Assembly: GCA_004369045.1 (NCBI GenBank)
Contig: ML213548.1
Coordinates: 17,639-49,285 of the forward strand
DNA length: 31,647 bases
Direction: 5' to 3'
Source: Heliocybe sulcata
Taxonomy: Eukaryota > Basidiomycota > Agaricomycetes > Gloeophyllales > Gloeophyllaceae
How positions within the stretch are numbered: position 1 is the first letter of the stretch; every line of letters starts with the position of its first letter. A program made the position numbers and the translations under genes. Under the pieces are notes generated by a model that did not search any database, was not told the DNA's origin, and saw only the letters and a program-made list of their open reading frames with translations. Below are positions 20,861-31,100 of this stretch, in pieces.

Positions 20861-22386
20861 TTACAGTAGTGAATCCAACTTTGAGAGCACCTCCAGCACC
20901 CCTGCGACCAGCTCGAACCCAAGATCTTCCTCGCCCACCGCCTCCTTTTTGACCTCCTGAAGCAGCCCAAGCACGGCCTCCCGTCCGCTCACACCCCCCA
21001 CGCTTCCCATCCCTATCCGGGACGCTTCTCGCCTTCTTGTACCTGGCGTGGAGGTCCCGCTGCCGCTGCCAAACGGCCAGCACGCAAATTCCGCGAGAAT
21101 CTCGTCGCACCGCTGGAACGCCGCCTCGCGGTCCTCGTACGTGAGTCTTCCAAAGGCGTTGTCGAGGACGCTGGCTGCGTACGCCGCGCAGACGAGGCAC
21201 ACAGCTCGCATCGCGCGGCACTGCGTTCCCTCCTTGTCGAGTGCTTGCGGGGGTACAGTCGACGTCGTAACGGTGAGAAGTGAGACAACCCGGGAAACGA
21301 TGCTGTCCTTGGTTCGCACGTCCGCGACGGGGTGTGTCGCCATGTCGAATAGGAGGAAATTGCGCTTCTCTGTGCGGAGAACGCCCTTGTCGACGAGCCC
21401 CTTTGCGAGCCGCTCGCGGACTTGCTTCAGCTGGAAGCCTATTTTCATGACGTTCCATGTTTCGCCTGTGAGCAGTGAGGAACTTCAGCCTGGATGCCAG
21501 GGGCAATTCGGAGATGTGGAGTGAGAAAGACGGGTCCGAGTCAAGAAAAAGGGACAAGGGAAAGATATGTAACGTTCCAAGGATCGCAGAAACGTGAACG
21601 AAGCAAGGGTGGGGTGCACGCGAGATAATCTGACATGAAAATCGGATACCTCTCGGGGCCGTTCGTATCTAGAGCGCAGGAATAGACTGCTCACCGCTTA
21701 ACAAATCAATCCAACTGTTGATCGCCAGCTTTTCCTGCTGCTGACCCTTCATCATCCGTAGTGTCTCGTCCAATATCGTCTCGCCCGTCTGCCGATCATC
21801 CACCACCTCCACCAATCGCTCCGTTAGGGGAATACGCCGACGATTGGGATCTTTGACCAGAGCAATGCGACGACGTAATGCAAGCTCTATTAAGATGCAT
21901 CCCCTGAGTGCATATGATATGTTATCATTCCAAAATGAAAGATATCCCTGTGTGCGGAGCATGGTCAGCAATCTGCAACTGAACCTGGCAGGAATGGCGC
22001 CACAGATTCAATTTGACGGTTCTCGTAAAGCCAGCCATACGAGCAGCAGTGCAGTATGGGAAACAAAACATAGTACGACCAATTCAGAGCCGGATAGAAG
22101 CGCGCACCTGCTTATCCTTTAACCCAAGCAACAGCACCTCCTCCATGAGCGTGAGCCGGGGCATCTTCCCGCCCGCTCTACTCTCCTCATTATCTCTATC
22201 CAAGTCCCGCGGGTCATACGCGATCTTGCTCCCGCCCTGGAACGCAGTGCCTCCGTTCCCGAGCGCCGGGCTCACTGGCGCTGTCGAGCCATTCGCGGAA
22301 GACGCCCGCGAGTCGTCGTCGTCGATCGCCGAGGATGAGGAGGCCTGGGTGGGTATGCGCCGCCGAGAAAGTCCAGTCGAGGTCAT
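20861..22386 (-). CDS. VPS74: Vps74/GOLPH3 (GPP34) Golgi phosphoprotein, 378 aa
   Basis: Exons from the 5' end: 22386-22108, 21947-21695 and 21465-20861 (1137 nt), joined in phase by introns of 160 and 229 nt. Start chosen at [10 protein letters not shown], which matches the basic N-terminus of the family; upstream in-frame Met at 22500 is less likely. Residues 1-75 are a low-complexity Ser/Asp leader. The GPP34 domain then reads [88 protein letters not shown] and [17 protein letters not shown]. Family members bind PI4P on Golgi membranes and retain glycosyltransferases through COPI. The N-terminal Arg cluster fits coatomer binding. The C-terminal part carries a small Gly/Ser/Arg insert ([19 protein letters not shown]), making the protein slightly longer than yeast Vps74. 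No damaging changes seen. Confidence 0.95.
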
Positions 22387-23751
22387 GGCATGGGATGTAG
22401 CGGAAGGCAGTAGAGACCAGTGTGCGCCACCGACTATGCGCTGTAGCTGCGGCCCTGCACGTTCAGAGAGTCCTGCCGGCCAATCAGCAGCCGTCGGCAT
22501 GTTCCGTTTCCATAATTATCTCGGTGGCGGCTCGAACTGCTCCTTCGACCCGTCCGACAGCCTCTCATACGCTGTTGCTTTCATGTCTGTTCTTTCCCTA
22601 GCTTGTGAATTGCTGCTAAGCACGGCTTTTGAAAATGTAAGACTGAGCTCGGTCGATATAGGCGAGATCCGCGGTGCGAAGCTCGTTTATCTAAATCCAT
22701 GCATGGCTCGACCTAGGACCGCTGCGCCTCATGGATCAAATACTTGCAGACGTCTCAATTCTTCGGTTCTTGGTGCCTGCCAATGTGTTTCCAGACGGGT
22801 TCACGTACGTTAGCAAGTAAACGACTCTTTGGCTCGTGTATGTATCTTGTGAGTAGTCGCCCACGATTACATTGCATTCGCTAAGAGCTCCCGAATAACT
22901 CGCGAGGTTAATGTATAAGTTTATGCTTGAGAGCCAGGATGTGAACATAATCCGCGGTCGATATTCAGCGGTCCATCAATCTATCGTACAGAGGCTATAT
23001 TCGCGCACAAATGTCTCACCCTTTGAAGGTTATGGCTGATATCGCAGGTTTAACTCTACTCGAGCTGAGCTGAGCGCGCTGACAATATCTGGCTTCTCGC
23101 TGATATGGCTCGCTAATCCGCACATGAAATCGCTTCGGTACGCGGTCACCCGTACCACCCGGCCTGCGCATGTCTCCTAATGTCCGTTTCATACCATCCA
23201 CAGCCTATCTATAGGCTTTCTAGGTCAGTTCTTCGTCTATTTCCGCCCCTGCTCACGCTAATAGAAGCTGATACGGCGCGTCATACACTGCTCTTCTCGT
23301 AGTCCTTGCAGTCTCAATTCCTTTGCAATGCTATGTGAATGTTCAGTTGCAATCGACTATCATGTTTTCAAATGTCTACTGCCGGCATTCCTTGGACGCT
23401 TCGTTCGTTCTCATTGCCATCCATTTGCCTCGACATCTGCAGCCACAACGTGACCCACCTTCCTTATCGGGCGATTGTTCGGAGTCATTATATTGGTTGA
23501 TCAACCAGGGTTCTCCCTGGCCGTGGATTTTCCCGACCTCGAGGCCATCATTGCCCTTTCTTCTGACTCCCTTTCTTGAGCTAAACGTCGACTGTGTGCG
23601 GGCATACGCCGACTTTCCATCCCTCCTCCTCTCCTCTGGACTCGCTCTGGGCTGTGCGATACCCTACCTACTGACCTTTGCCTCGAGACCGTCGTCTTCC
23701 ATTCGTCCGTGACACTTAATCTCGCTCGTCGCAGTCCCGTAACAAGGCAAG
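22387..23751. other. Divergent intergenic region (1.4 kb)
   Basis: Lies between the start of the VPS74-like gene (-) and the start of the hypothetical gene at 23752 (+), so it should contain both promoters. A 266-codon + strand frame at 22013-22813 runs antisense through VPS74 exon 1 and has no support. The stretch before 23752 is pyrimidine-rich (CCTCCTCCTC-like around 23620-23710). I see no RNA gene or repeat. Confidence 0.45.
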
Positions 23752-25159
23752 ATGGCGACGTATCCAAGAACAGCAAAGAAGACGCGCCCGCCTGTCGATC
23801 TCGAGCAGTTGCGCCTTCGTAAACCCCTCGTACGACCGGTCAAGGTCGCTCAGGAGCCATCCAGGCAACGCAGCAAAAGACCCCCGTCTCCGGGTCTTCC
23901 AAGCAGTCCAAAGGAGGTGAGCATCAAGCGAGCGCCTAGCTGGTGTCGATCTTCAGAGCGCTAACGCCGGGAACCCCCTAACCTCGAGCAGTTCCTCCTG
24001 AGGCCACCGTCGACAGCCGGCGATCGCAACACGCGATGGTCAGACGTTGTCCCGCCAAAGACCGGGCTCACTTTCGCCGCCATCTGGGACCCTGACGACG
24101 GCATGGTGACCTTTTCTGGCCCCGAGCTACGCCGCTTCCCTGAAAATGTGGACACCAAATCGTCTCTGGACCTACCATCCACGGTCACCGTCGATGGCAA
24201 GTCGCAAATCTTGACCATCGACGGACTTGCCATGAGCAACAATGCCCAGAACTCGGCCATGTGGGCGCTGGAGACTGAGGGCAAGGCCCCTTTCACATTC
24301 GCATGCGACGCCTTGATGGACATGGACGGGCATATGGACGCGTTCTACGGCCCAGGCGTGAAGTCGCCAGCCACGGCGTCCAACTTCCTTCGTCTTGCGC
24401 TGCCGTCATCAGCGATCTCGGTGAAGCGGTCGCTGTTCCGAAAAGCCCAGAAGGAGACGAGAGAAGAGCTCGACTGGGAGGCGATGAACAAGACGGATCG
24501 AAGAGTTCGGCGCTCACGCAATGCTGTGTACGCGGAGGAGTGGAGGAAAGGCGAGACGTCCGAGTCCGGGTCCCCTACGGATGAAGGTTTCTTCGAGGGA
24601 GGCCCGAACCGGGTATCGTCTCCACTGCCGGACGAAGCTGTCAAGGTTGAGATGAACGGCATGGTGGGCGGCTATTCGCTATCATTCTACTTGTATCTAA
24701 TCACACCTCCAGAGCTCGAAATTCTCCATGACGACCACGTCAACGTCCAACTACGTGGAAGTCACGGAGCCGCGCGACTCTGCCTATGACGACGTGGACG
24801 AAATCGACGACGCCTCATCCCACTCTTCCTGGTCAAGCCTCGCTGCCCCCGACACGCTGGAATACATGACCTCCCAACTCCACGTCGCCCGACTCTGCGG
24901 CCGACGCACCCTCAAAAAGCGGCGCACGCGCGACCCGAACGCACCGGCAAGTCCGGTGGAGGTCCTATCACGCGAGAAGTACGCCTACCACGTCGCGCCT
25001 CCTCCAGAGGACGAGAGCGACCGTGAAGGCAGGAAGGTCGTGATGGTGAAAAAGGCCGTGCGGTGCTGTCTGGACGGCGTCCGGAGGTGCAAGCGACACG
25101 AGGACGATCGATGGGTGAGCGTGGAGGTGAAGCAGATGGTGACCCAGAAGCTCATCTGA
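23752..25159 (+). CDS. Hypothetical protein, 427 aa, three exons
   Basis: Exons 23752-23916, 23992-24663 and 24713-25159 (1284 nt). Introns are 75 nt (GTGAGC...CAG) and 49 nt (GTGGGC...TCTAATC...CAG), both phase 0. The start has good context (GCAAGATGG). The first 55 residues are basic and proline-rich and could serve nuclear targeting (RQRSKRPPSP). Residues 56-200 look globular: TRWSDVVPPKTGLTFAAIWD, PSTVTVDGKSQILTIDGLAM, SAMWALETEGKAPFTFACD. Then comes a charged helix (RKAQKETREELDWEAMNKTD) and an acidic, Ser-rich linker (DDVDEIDDASSHSSWSS). The C-terminus is basic (CGRRTLKKRRTRDPN) and ends in a possible small domain (VVMVKKAVRCCLDGVRRCKR). No signal peptide or membrane segment. I recognise no family; a nuclear protein is only a guess. 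Confidence 0.7.
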
Positions 25160-25761
25160 GCGGTTGGACGACGGCTGGCCCACACTTTGACTTCGACTTT
25201 GGCTCTGTTTCTTTGTGTGACGTGTTGAACGATTGTGATGCTTTGATGATATCTAGAGCACTACTCCCTCTATCCCCGATCCACGAACATGGATGATGAT
25301 GAACGCTCCCCTCGCTCTTTAGTATCACACTCATCGCGTCTCGCTTCCCTTTTGGGTTTTGCGTGTAATGGTGGTAATGGTGCCGCTGGTGGACACTCCT
25401 ACTCCTGCTTACGGATGCTAGCACTTTACCCGTCCTCATGTTCATCTGGGTTGTAGTGACTTGTCCTTTCCGGGCTGTTGTCTCACTCTGTATAATTGTA
25501 ATTAGCTGTTGCATTTTCGCTGTCATCTCCTAGGTATACTTGCGGCTTCACATCCATTATCCTGGGCTAAATATACATTAACACCTTCCTCCAGTTCGAG
25601 TCACTTCCAGTAACCGAATATATGACTGCCCTGTAAATGTGGCCCAATATCGGGAAGTCACGGTTGAAATATCCGTGCAATTGGATACATGATTATCTAT
25701 TTGATATATCACATATCGTTAAAATGAGAACATATATCTACAATTTGTGTGATTCTATGAC
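25160..25761. other. Intergenic region, no gene seen
   Basis: About 600 bp of 3' flank and AT-richer spacer between the hypothetical gene and the first LTR-like element. Short frames are uninformative. No repeat is shared with the flanking retroelement. Confidence 0.45.
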
Positions 25762-26012
25762 TGTAAGGGCTACCTTAACAACCAGTGAGCTGGCAAGGCT
25801 GCACGTTGTTGAAGGGAGTTCCAAAGCAAATATATACACTCATGAGCACTAGATACATCCACTACTAATATCTAAGGGCTCACCTGCACGTTGTTGAAGG
25901 GAGTTCCAAAGAGGAACAGGTTAAGGAACCCTTCAACAAGTGCAAAACAGAAAGTGGCCGCACCGCGTGACACGTCACGTCACGTCACGGTGGCTGAAGG
26001 GGAGCCCTTACA
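25762..26012 (-). mobile_element. 251-bp LTR-like element (solo LTR or small non-autonomous element)
   Basis: It is bounded by a perfect 10-bp terminal inverted repeat, TGTAAGGGCT at 25762 and AGCCCTTACA ending at 26012. Read on the - strand it begins TGTAAGGGCTCCCCTTCAGC, the same first bases as the 3' LTR ending at 28014, so it belongs to the same or a sister family. Inside are a 28-bp direct repeat (25799-25826 and 25884-25911), a hairpin, and tandem CGTCA units. The flanking pentamers (ATGAC and GTTCC) do not match, so no target-site duplication survives. It may be a rearranged solo LTR. Confidence 0.6.
25799..25911. repeat. 28-bp perfect direct repeat, 85-bp period
   Basis: Positions 25799-25826 and 25884-25911 are identical (begin CTGCACGTTGTTGAAGGG, end TTCCAAAG). 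The second copy pairs imperfectly with 25926-25942 (GGAACCCTTCAACAAGTG), giving a stem of roughly 18 bp around an AT-rich loop. This structure lies wholly inside the LTR-like element. Confidence 0.8.
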
Positions 26013-27096
26013 GTTCCCATCCAAACTCTGCGTCTCTTACCCCTCTGAGCTTACTGCGTTCACTATCTGCTGTCCCTCGTCGCTGTGCTGCTGTTCCCTA
26101 TTTCTGTTGTTGTTTGTCTGTGTTTGCCAGACATCAGAGTTCGTTTGCGTGTTGTTCTATTTTTAGCGTCTACATCTATTTTTAGTTAGCGTGTGCATTT
26201 CGCTTCTAGAGCGCCATCGCGTTTTGATTGCATTCTATTTTTAGCTTTTGATCGCATTTATTTGTCGCATGTTAGAGTATACGTCGCCCTGTGGTTGGTG
26301 GTCTTGGCCCTATACCTTTCCATTGACTCCCTCCGAACGTTTACTATACCCTTCGTCGCCCCGGACCTTGCAGCCATCTAGCACCAAGGGGTTGGTGCTA
26401 CGCTTTGTGGTTGTTGTTCCCCTTTAGGTCTGTGCGGGTTTCGTCGTGTGTTCGTGCCTTTCACTGCTTGTCCGTGGCATGAGTGGTTCCGCTTCCTCTG
26501 CTCGCCTCACGCTCTTAAAGAGCACTATGCCGCCTTGAAGAGCTTCGTGCCACATCCCATCTGGGTTGACCGTGTGGTGTGCCACTCCGACTGTCGACAT
26601 TGATGAGACACTGACACTCGACGAAACCCGAAACGAAGACCTAGAAAGAACAAACAACCACACAATACCACCAAACCCTTGGTGGTACGCGGCTGCGAGG
26701 TCTGGGGAATCGAAGGGTATTGATTAATTCGAGGGGAACAAGAGGATGAAAGATGTGCTGTGGGGAGGGGCCTTTGATATGAGGATCGTAGCATGCAGCG
26801 TTTGTATGGCCGGCACTAACGAACTAGTGTCGCTAAAGCGGAGCAGCGACAGCGACAGCGGCGCCGACAGCAACAGCGACAGTGACGACCTAAAACTCTT
26901 TGGCGGCGACGGTGAACGGTTTCTACGACACACGGGGTCGCTTCGGAGAGGATAGTGGAATTGAAGCGTACGACACTAGCAGTTGTTGACTGTTTTTAGA
27001 AGGAGGTTGACGGAAACTCTTGACGAAGTCGGAAGACGCGATGAGCGCCTTAGTCGCTGAAGACTCTGACGCTAAGCTGAGATGTGAACGGGAGAA
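26013..27096. repeat. Segment between two LTRs with a large imperfect inverted repeat
   Basis: Left arm about 26323-26459, right arm about 26607-26741, separated by roughly 147 bp. Read against the reverse complement of the right arm, the left arm shares ATACCCTTCG, ACCAAGGG, TGTGGTTGTT, TAGGTCT and GGGTTTCGTCG in the same order and near-constant spacing. The - strand across the loop has an open frame (26424-26663; VNPDGMWHEALQGGIVLFKS). To the left, the string CTATTTTTAG occurs three times (about 26157-26242). To the right, 26845-26885 is an AGCGAC-rich simple repeat. The arrangement suggests a foldback or two old element copies in opposite orientation. Confidence 0.6.
26842..26888 (+). repeat. 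AGCGAC-type simple repeat
   Basis: A short run of AGCGAC/AGTGAC/GGCGCCGAC units. If translated on the + strand it gives alternating Ser and Asp (SDSDSGADSNSDSDD), but the surrounding frame (26746-26955) has no other support. Confidence 0.6.
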
Positions 27097-28014
27097 TGTA
27101 ACTTGCATTGTACAAACAGAAAATCGTCCTTAAATACAAGTATGCTACAGACTACTACTGCGTTGCCCTATTGTCTTGTCGTCCGTCTGAGTCTCTTCAC
27201 CAATTGCCCATCCATACGCTGCGTCCGGTCGTCGCTCGCCCTCTATCAAGCCCATCGTCCAATCCCAACCCGCTACACCGCTCCTACCATCAAAGCGCAG
27301 CGACGCTGCACATGCTATCTTGACGAGCCATACGAGCGCTGCTGCTAGCCCACTGAACGAGACAATAGTAGATTTCGATAGCCCGTCGTCGAGTCAGATC
27401 GATAAGGCATCTAATTGTGAGTGAACGCTCTCGAGCGGCTCCGGTCCGAAACCCGGGTCTTGGCAAGCAGCTCCGGCACATCGGCAATGTCGGCCACGTC
27501 TGGGATGTTGCTAGCGTGCACCGAGCGTTTATTGTTTGATGAGCCCGGCCGGCTCGGCATGAGCAGATGTGAGTCGATAGGGTCAGATAACAGGGACGAT
27601 GGCGTGTGGGACCATGGCCGGAGCTTCAGTGAGGGACGTGGTGTTCGAGAGCGACGTGTCGACGCCTAGACCAGAGTTGAGAGCGGCGCGTCGAAGCCTA
27701 GGAGCGGGCCATCGTTCCGACTGAATATGGGTCGGCCGTGATGACGACAGCGGCCGAGTCGCTGGTGACAGTGCTGAATAGGCGGCGGTTGCCGACGCTG
27801 ACGCGGCCTCGCTGACGTCGACTGGAAGCGCTGTCGCCCAAGAATAGCCCAGTTGGCGTATAGAGTCCAGAGTTCCCCGTCGCCGAGAATAGCACCAAGT
27901 TCCCATGCAAGACACAGAAGCGTCGCGAAACGCGTTTTCTGGGGCCAGAACAGATTGGGGCCTATCAACGTCACGGTGGCTGAAAGCGAAGGTGGCTGAA
28001 GGGGAGCCCTTACA
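27097..28014 (-). mobile_element. 3' LTR of the Ty3/gypsy chromovirus (918 bp)
   Basis: Read on the - strand it starts TGTAAGGGCTCCCCTTCAGC just after a polypurine tract and ends GCAAGTTACA at 27097, giving TGTAA/TTACA ends as expected for LTRs. A TATA-like TATTTAAG lies about 50 bp before its end. Near its start CAGCCACC is duplicated around TTCGCTTT compared with the 251-bp LTR-like element, followed by the shared CGTGACGT. The partner 5' LTR is outside the window, so identity and age cannot be judged, and the 27097 boundary is my best guess. Confidence 0.6.
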
Positions 28015-28031
28015 TCACCCCCCCTTCTAGG
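28015..28031 (-). other. Polypurine tract
   Basis: On the - strand the bases immediately before the LTR read AGAAGGGGGGGTGA. This is the expected primer site for second-strand DNA synthesis at the junction of the internal region and the 3' LTR. Confidence 0.7.
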
Positions 28032-28150
28032 TCGCGGCGACCACGACACGAAAAAAGAAAGGAAAATAAGAAAGAGAAGAAGTATTTACAGAGACCATTT
28101 GAAAAGAAATAAAAGGAAAGAGTATTAAAATGACCGTAGAAAAGAATAAA

Positions 28151-31100
28151 TTAAACCACACCGTTTGTCCCCACATCTCCACCATCCATTGGCCGTTTAA
28201 CCATCGCCCACGAGAGTGCTGCAAAGGCGACCGCATTGACTCGTCTTGGAGCAGAAGGGTGTTGCTGATGGAACTTGGCAACTTCCTTTGGCGCGTGCTC
28301 CAAGAATTCCGCCGGCTCCCAGGTGTTCTCCTCAGGCCCATACCCCTTCCATTTGACGAGGTATTGAAGCTTGCGATAGTGGAAACGGCTATCGACAATC
28401 TTCTCCACCTCATGCTCGACCTGGTTGTCCACCACCACAGGATCAGGTGGAGGTGGGCGAAGGCAGCCAGAGATCGGGTCGGGTAAAGCCTGGTCCAGCT
28501 TGACCACTGGGAACACAGGGTGAAGTCGCTTCATGGAGGGCGGCAGCTTCAACCGGTACGCGTTGCGTCCAACTTCCTTCTCCACGACATAGGGTCCCCA
28601 CCACTTATGTCCGAGCTTCCGCGAGGGGCGAGTCGTCCGGATGTCAGACGAGTCGAGCCAGACCTTGTCTCCAGGGCGGTAAGTAGGCGCAGGAGTACGG
28701 TGTTGGTTGTAGTACCGCGTATACTCCTCCTTCGCCTTCTCAATCGCAGCCCTGGCCTCAGTCAAGCCAGCATCCATACGTGCCTTAAAGTCGTTGACTG
28801 ACTCCAAGGATGACGGTTGCTGGTGAGGCTCAAAACCCATGCGCGGATGTCGCCCAGTATCAACCATGAAGGGCGTCTGCTGGGTGGAAACGTGGAGGTG
28901 GTTGTTGTAAGCAAACTCACCCATAGGCAGCAGCTGGTCCCAGTCGTCCTGACGCTCACTGACGAAGAGCCGGAGGAAGCCCTCTAACTCCTGGTTTACC
29001 CGTTCCGTCTGACCATCGCTCTGAGGGTGATACGCAGTGGAGTTGCTGATCTTGATCCCCAAGAGGCGATACAGCTCACGCGTGAAGTCCGCGACAAACT
29101 GCGGACCACGGTCAGACAGGACATCGGAGGGGAGTCCATGGTGCTTCCAAACCTCGCGCAAGAACAGGCGCGCAGATCCTTCGGCATCGAGAGTCGTGTG
29201 GGTCGGGATGAAGTGGGCGCGCTTGGAGAGGAGGTCGACAACCACCATTACCGCGTCGTAGCCATGCGCTTCAGGCAGCTCAACAATGAAGTCGACACTG
29301 ACCTTACTCCAGCGCTCCAGTGGCGTCTCGGTCGGGACAAGTTCGCCAACAGGTGGACGTCGTCGCACTTTGGTGCGCAGGCAGAGGTCGCAGTGTCTCG
29401 TATATTCCCCAATAAAACGAGACATCTGCGGCCACCAGTAGTTCCGAGACACCAGCTCCAGCGTCTTGAAACGTCCTGGGTGCCCAGCAATCACCGAGTC
29501 ATGGTGCTGCTCGACAATCCGGCGGCGCAAGTCATGCGTTGGAGGGACGTAGATCCGGCCACGGAAGTAGAGAAGCCCCTGCCTCTCATCCCACTCGCGA
29601 CTACGCACTGACCGCTCACCAGACTTACACAACTCAAGGACAGCCTTCGCAATAGGTTCCTCCAGTTCGTCATGCCTGACTGCAAACCGGATGTCGCGGA
29701 GGACCTCGGACTCGGCACCCACTGCGGTGATACCAGAGAGAGCGGCAATGACAAAGGACTCTGGCTTCAGAACAACAACGTTGTCATTGTCTGCAGCCCC
29801 ATCGCCATGATCCGGACGCCGAGAGAGTGCGTTGGGCTTACCCATGGAAGAGCCTGGGCGGTGGTGGAGGGAGTAGTCAAACCTGGCGAGGAAGAGCGCC
29901 CATCGTGCTTGACGATGGTTGACTTTCTGAGCGCTCTTGAAGTACTCCAGGTTCTTGTGGTCCGTCCAGATCTCGACAGGGTGCTTGGCACCTTCGAGGA
30001 AATGTCGCCACTCCTCAAGGACACGCACAATTGCCAGCAGTTCCTTGTCGTAGATCTCGTAGTTCCACTCCACAGCACTAAGGCTCTTGGAGTAGAAGGC
30101 CACGGGATGCCACTTGCCATCTTCCTCTGACTCCTGCTCGAGCATGCCACCAGTCGTGAAGTCTGAGCTGTCAGCCAAGACGTGGAAGGGACGATTGTCG
30201 TCAGGGAGGGCGAGAACGGGAGCGGAGGTGATCAGCTTCTTCAAGAGGTCGAAGGAAGCTTGCTCCATCTTGCCCCAGGAGAACTTCACAGCGGCACGCG
30301 TAAGGTCAAAGAGAGGGTGCGCATGCTTCGAGAAGTCCTTGACAAACCGGCGATAGAAGTTGATGAACCCCAGAAATGAGGACACCTCCTTCTTGTCCTT
30401 GGGCATTGGCCACTCCGTGACTCCCGCAACCTTGACCGGATCCATCTTCACACAGTTGTGAGAGATGATCACGCCCAGGTACTCAACCTCCGTCTTCTCG
30501 AACTCGCACTTGTCCGCACGCAGGTAGAGCTTGTTCTGACGCAACCGATCCAGCACGATGCGAGTGATCCAACGATGCTCTTCGACGTCCTTGGTGAAGA
30601 TGAGGATGTCGTCGAGATAGATGCAGACCGACCCTTCCATAATGAGGTCGTGGAAGATGTCGTTCATCATCGTCTGGAACGTTGCTGGACTGTTGGTCAG
30701 ACCAAAGTACATGACGAGGGGTTCGAAGAGACCACGGTTGGTACGGAAAGCTGCCTTCCACTCATCGCCCCCCTTGATCCGGACATTGTTGAAGCCCCAG
30801 CGAACGTCGAGCTTGGTGAAGTACTTCGCACCTCGCAAGCGGTTGATGAGGTCACCGATGAGAGGGAGAGGGTACCGGTTCTTCACCATCATGGCGTTCA
30901 GCTTGCGGTAGTCCTGGACGAAGCGAAGGCCACCATCCTTCTTCTTAACAAAGAAGACAGGAGAGGCGATAGGAGACTTGGAGGGCCGGATACGTCCCGT
31001 CGCAAGGTTCTCTTCCAGGAATTCGTCGAGTGCAACTTGTTCGACTGGAGAGAGTGGGTAGACCTTGGACTTGAACAGCTCTGCATCCGGGGTGAGCTCG

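Noticed and set aside
20577-21557. 326-codon - strand frame overlapping VPS74 exon 3
   Set aside because: It is a different phase from the frame that encodes the conserved GPP34 domain and is rich in Arg/Gly, typical of a shadow.
22013-22813. 266-codon + strand frame antisense to VPS74 exon 1
   Set aside because: No start context, no motif, and the opposite strand holds a conserved gene.
25799-25911. CRISPR-like repeat-spacer arrangement from the two 28-bp repeats
   Set aside because: Only two copies, a eukaryotic setting, and the repeats lie inside an LTR-like element.
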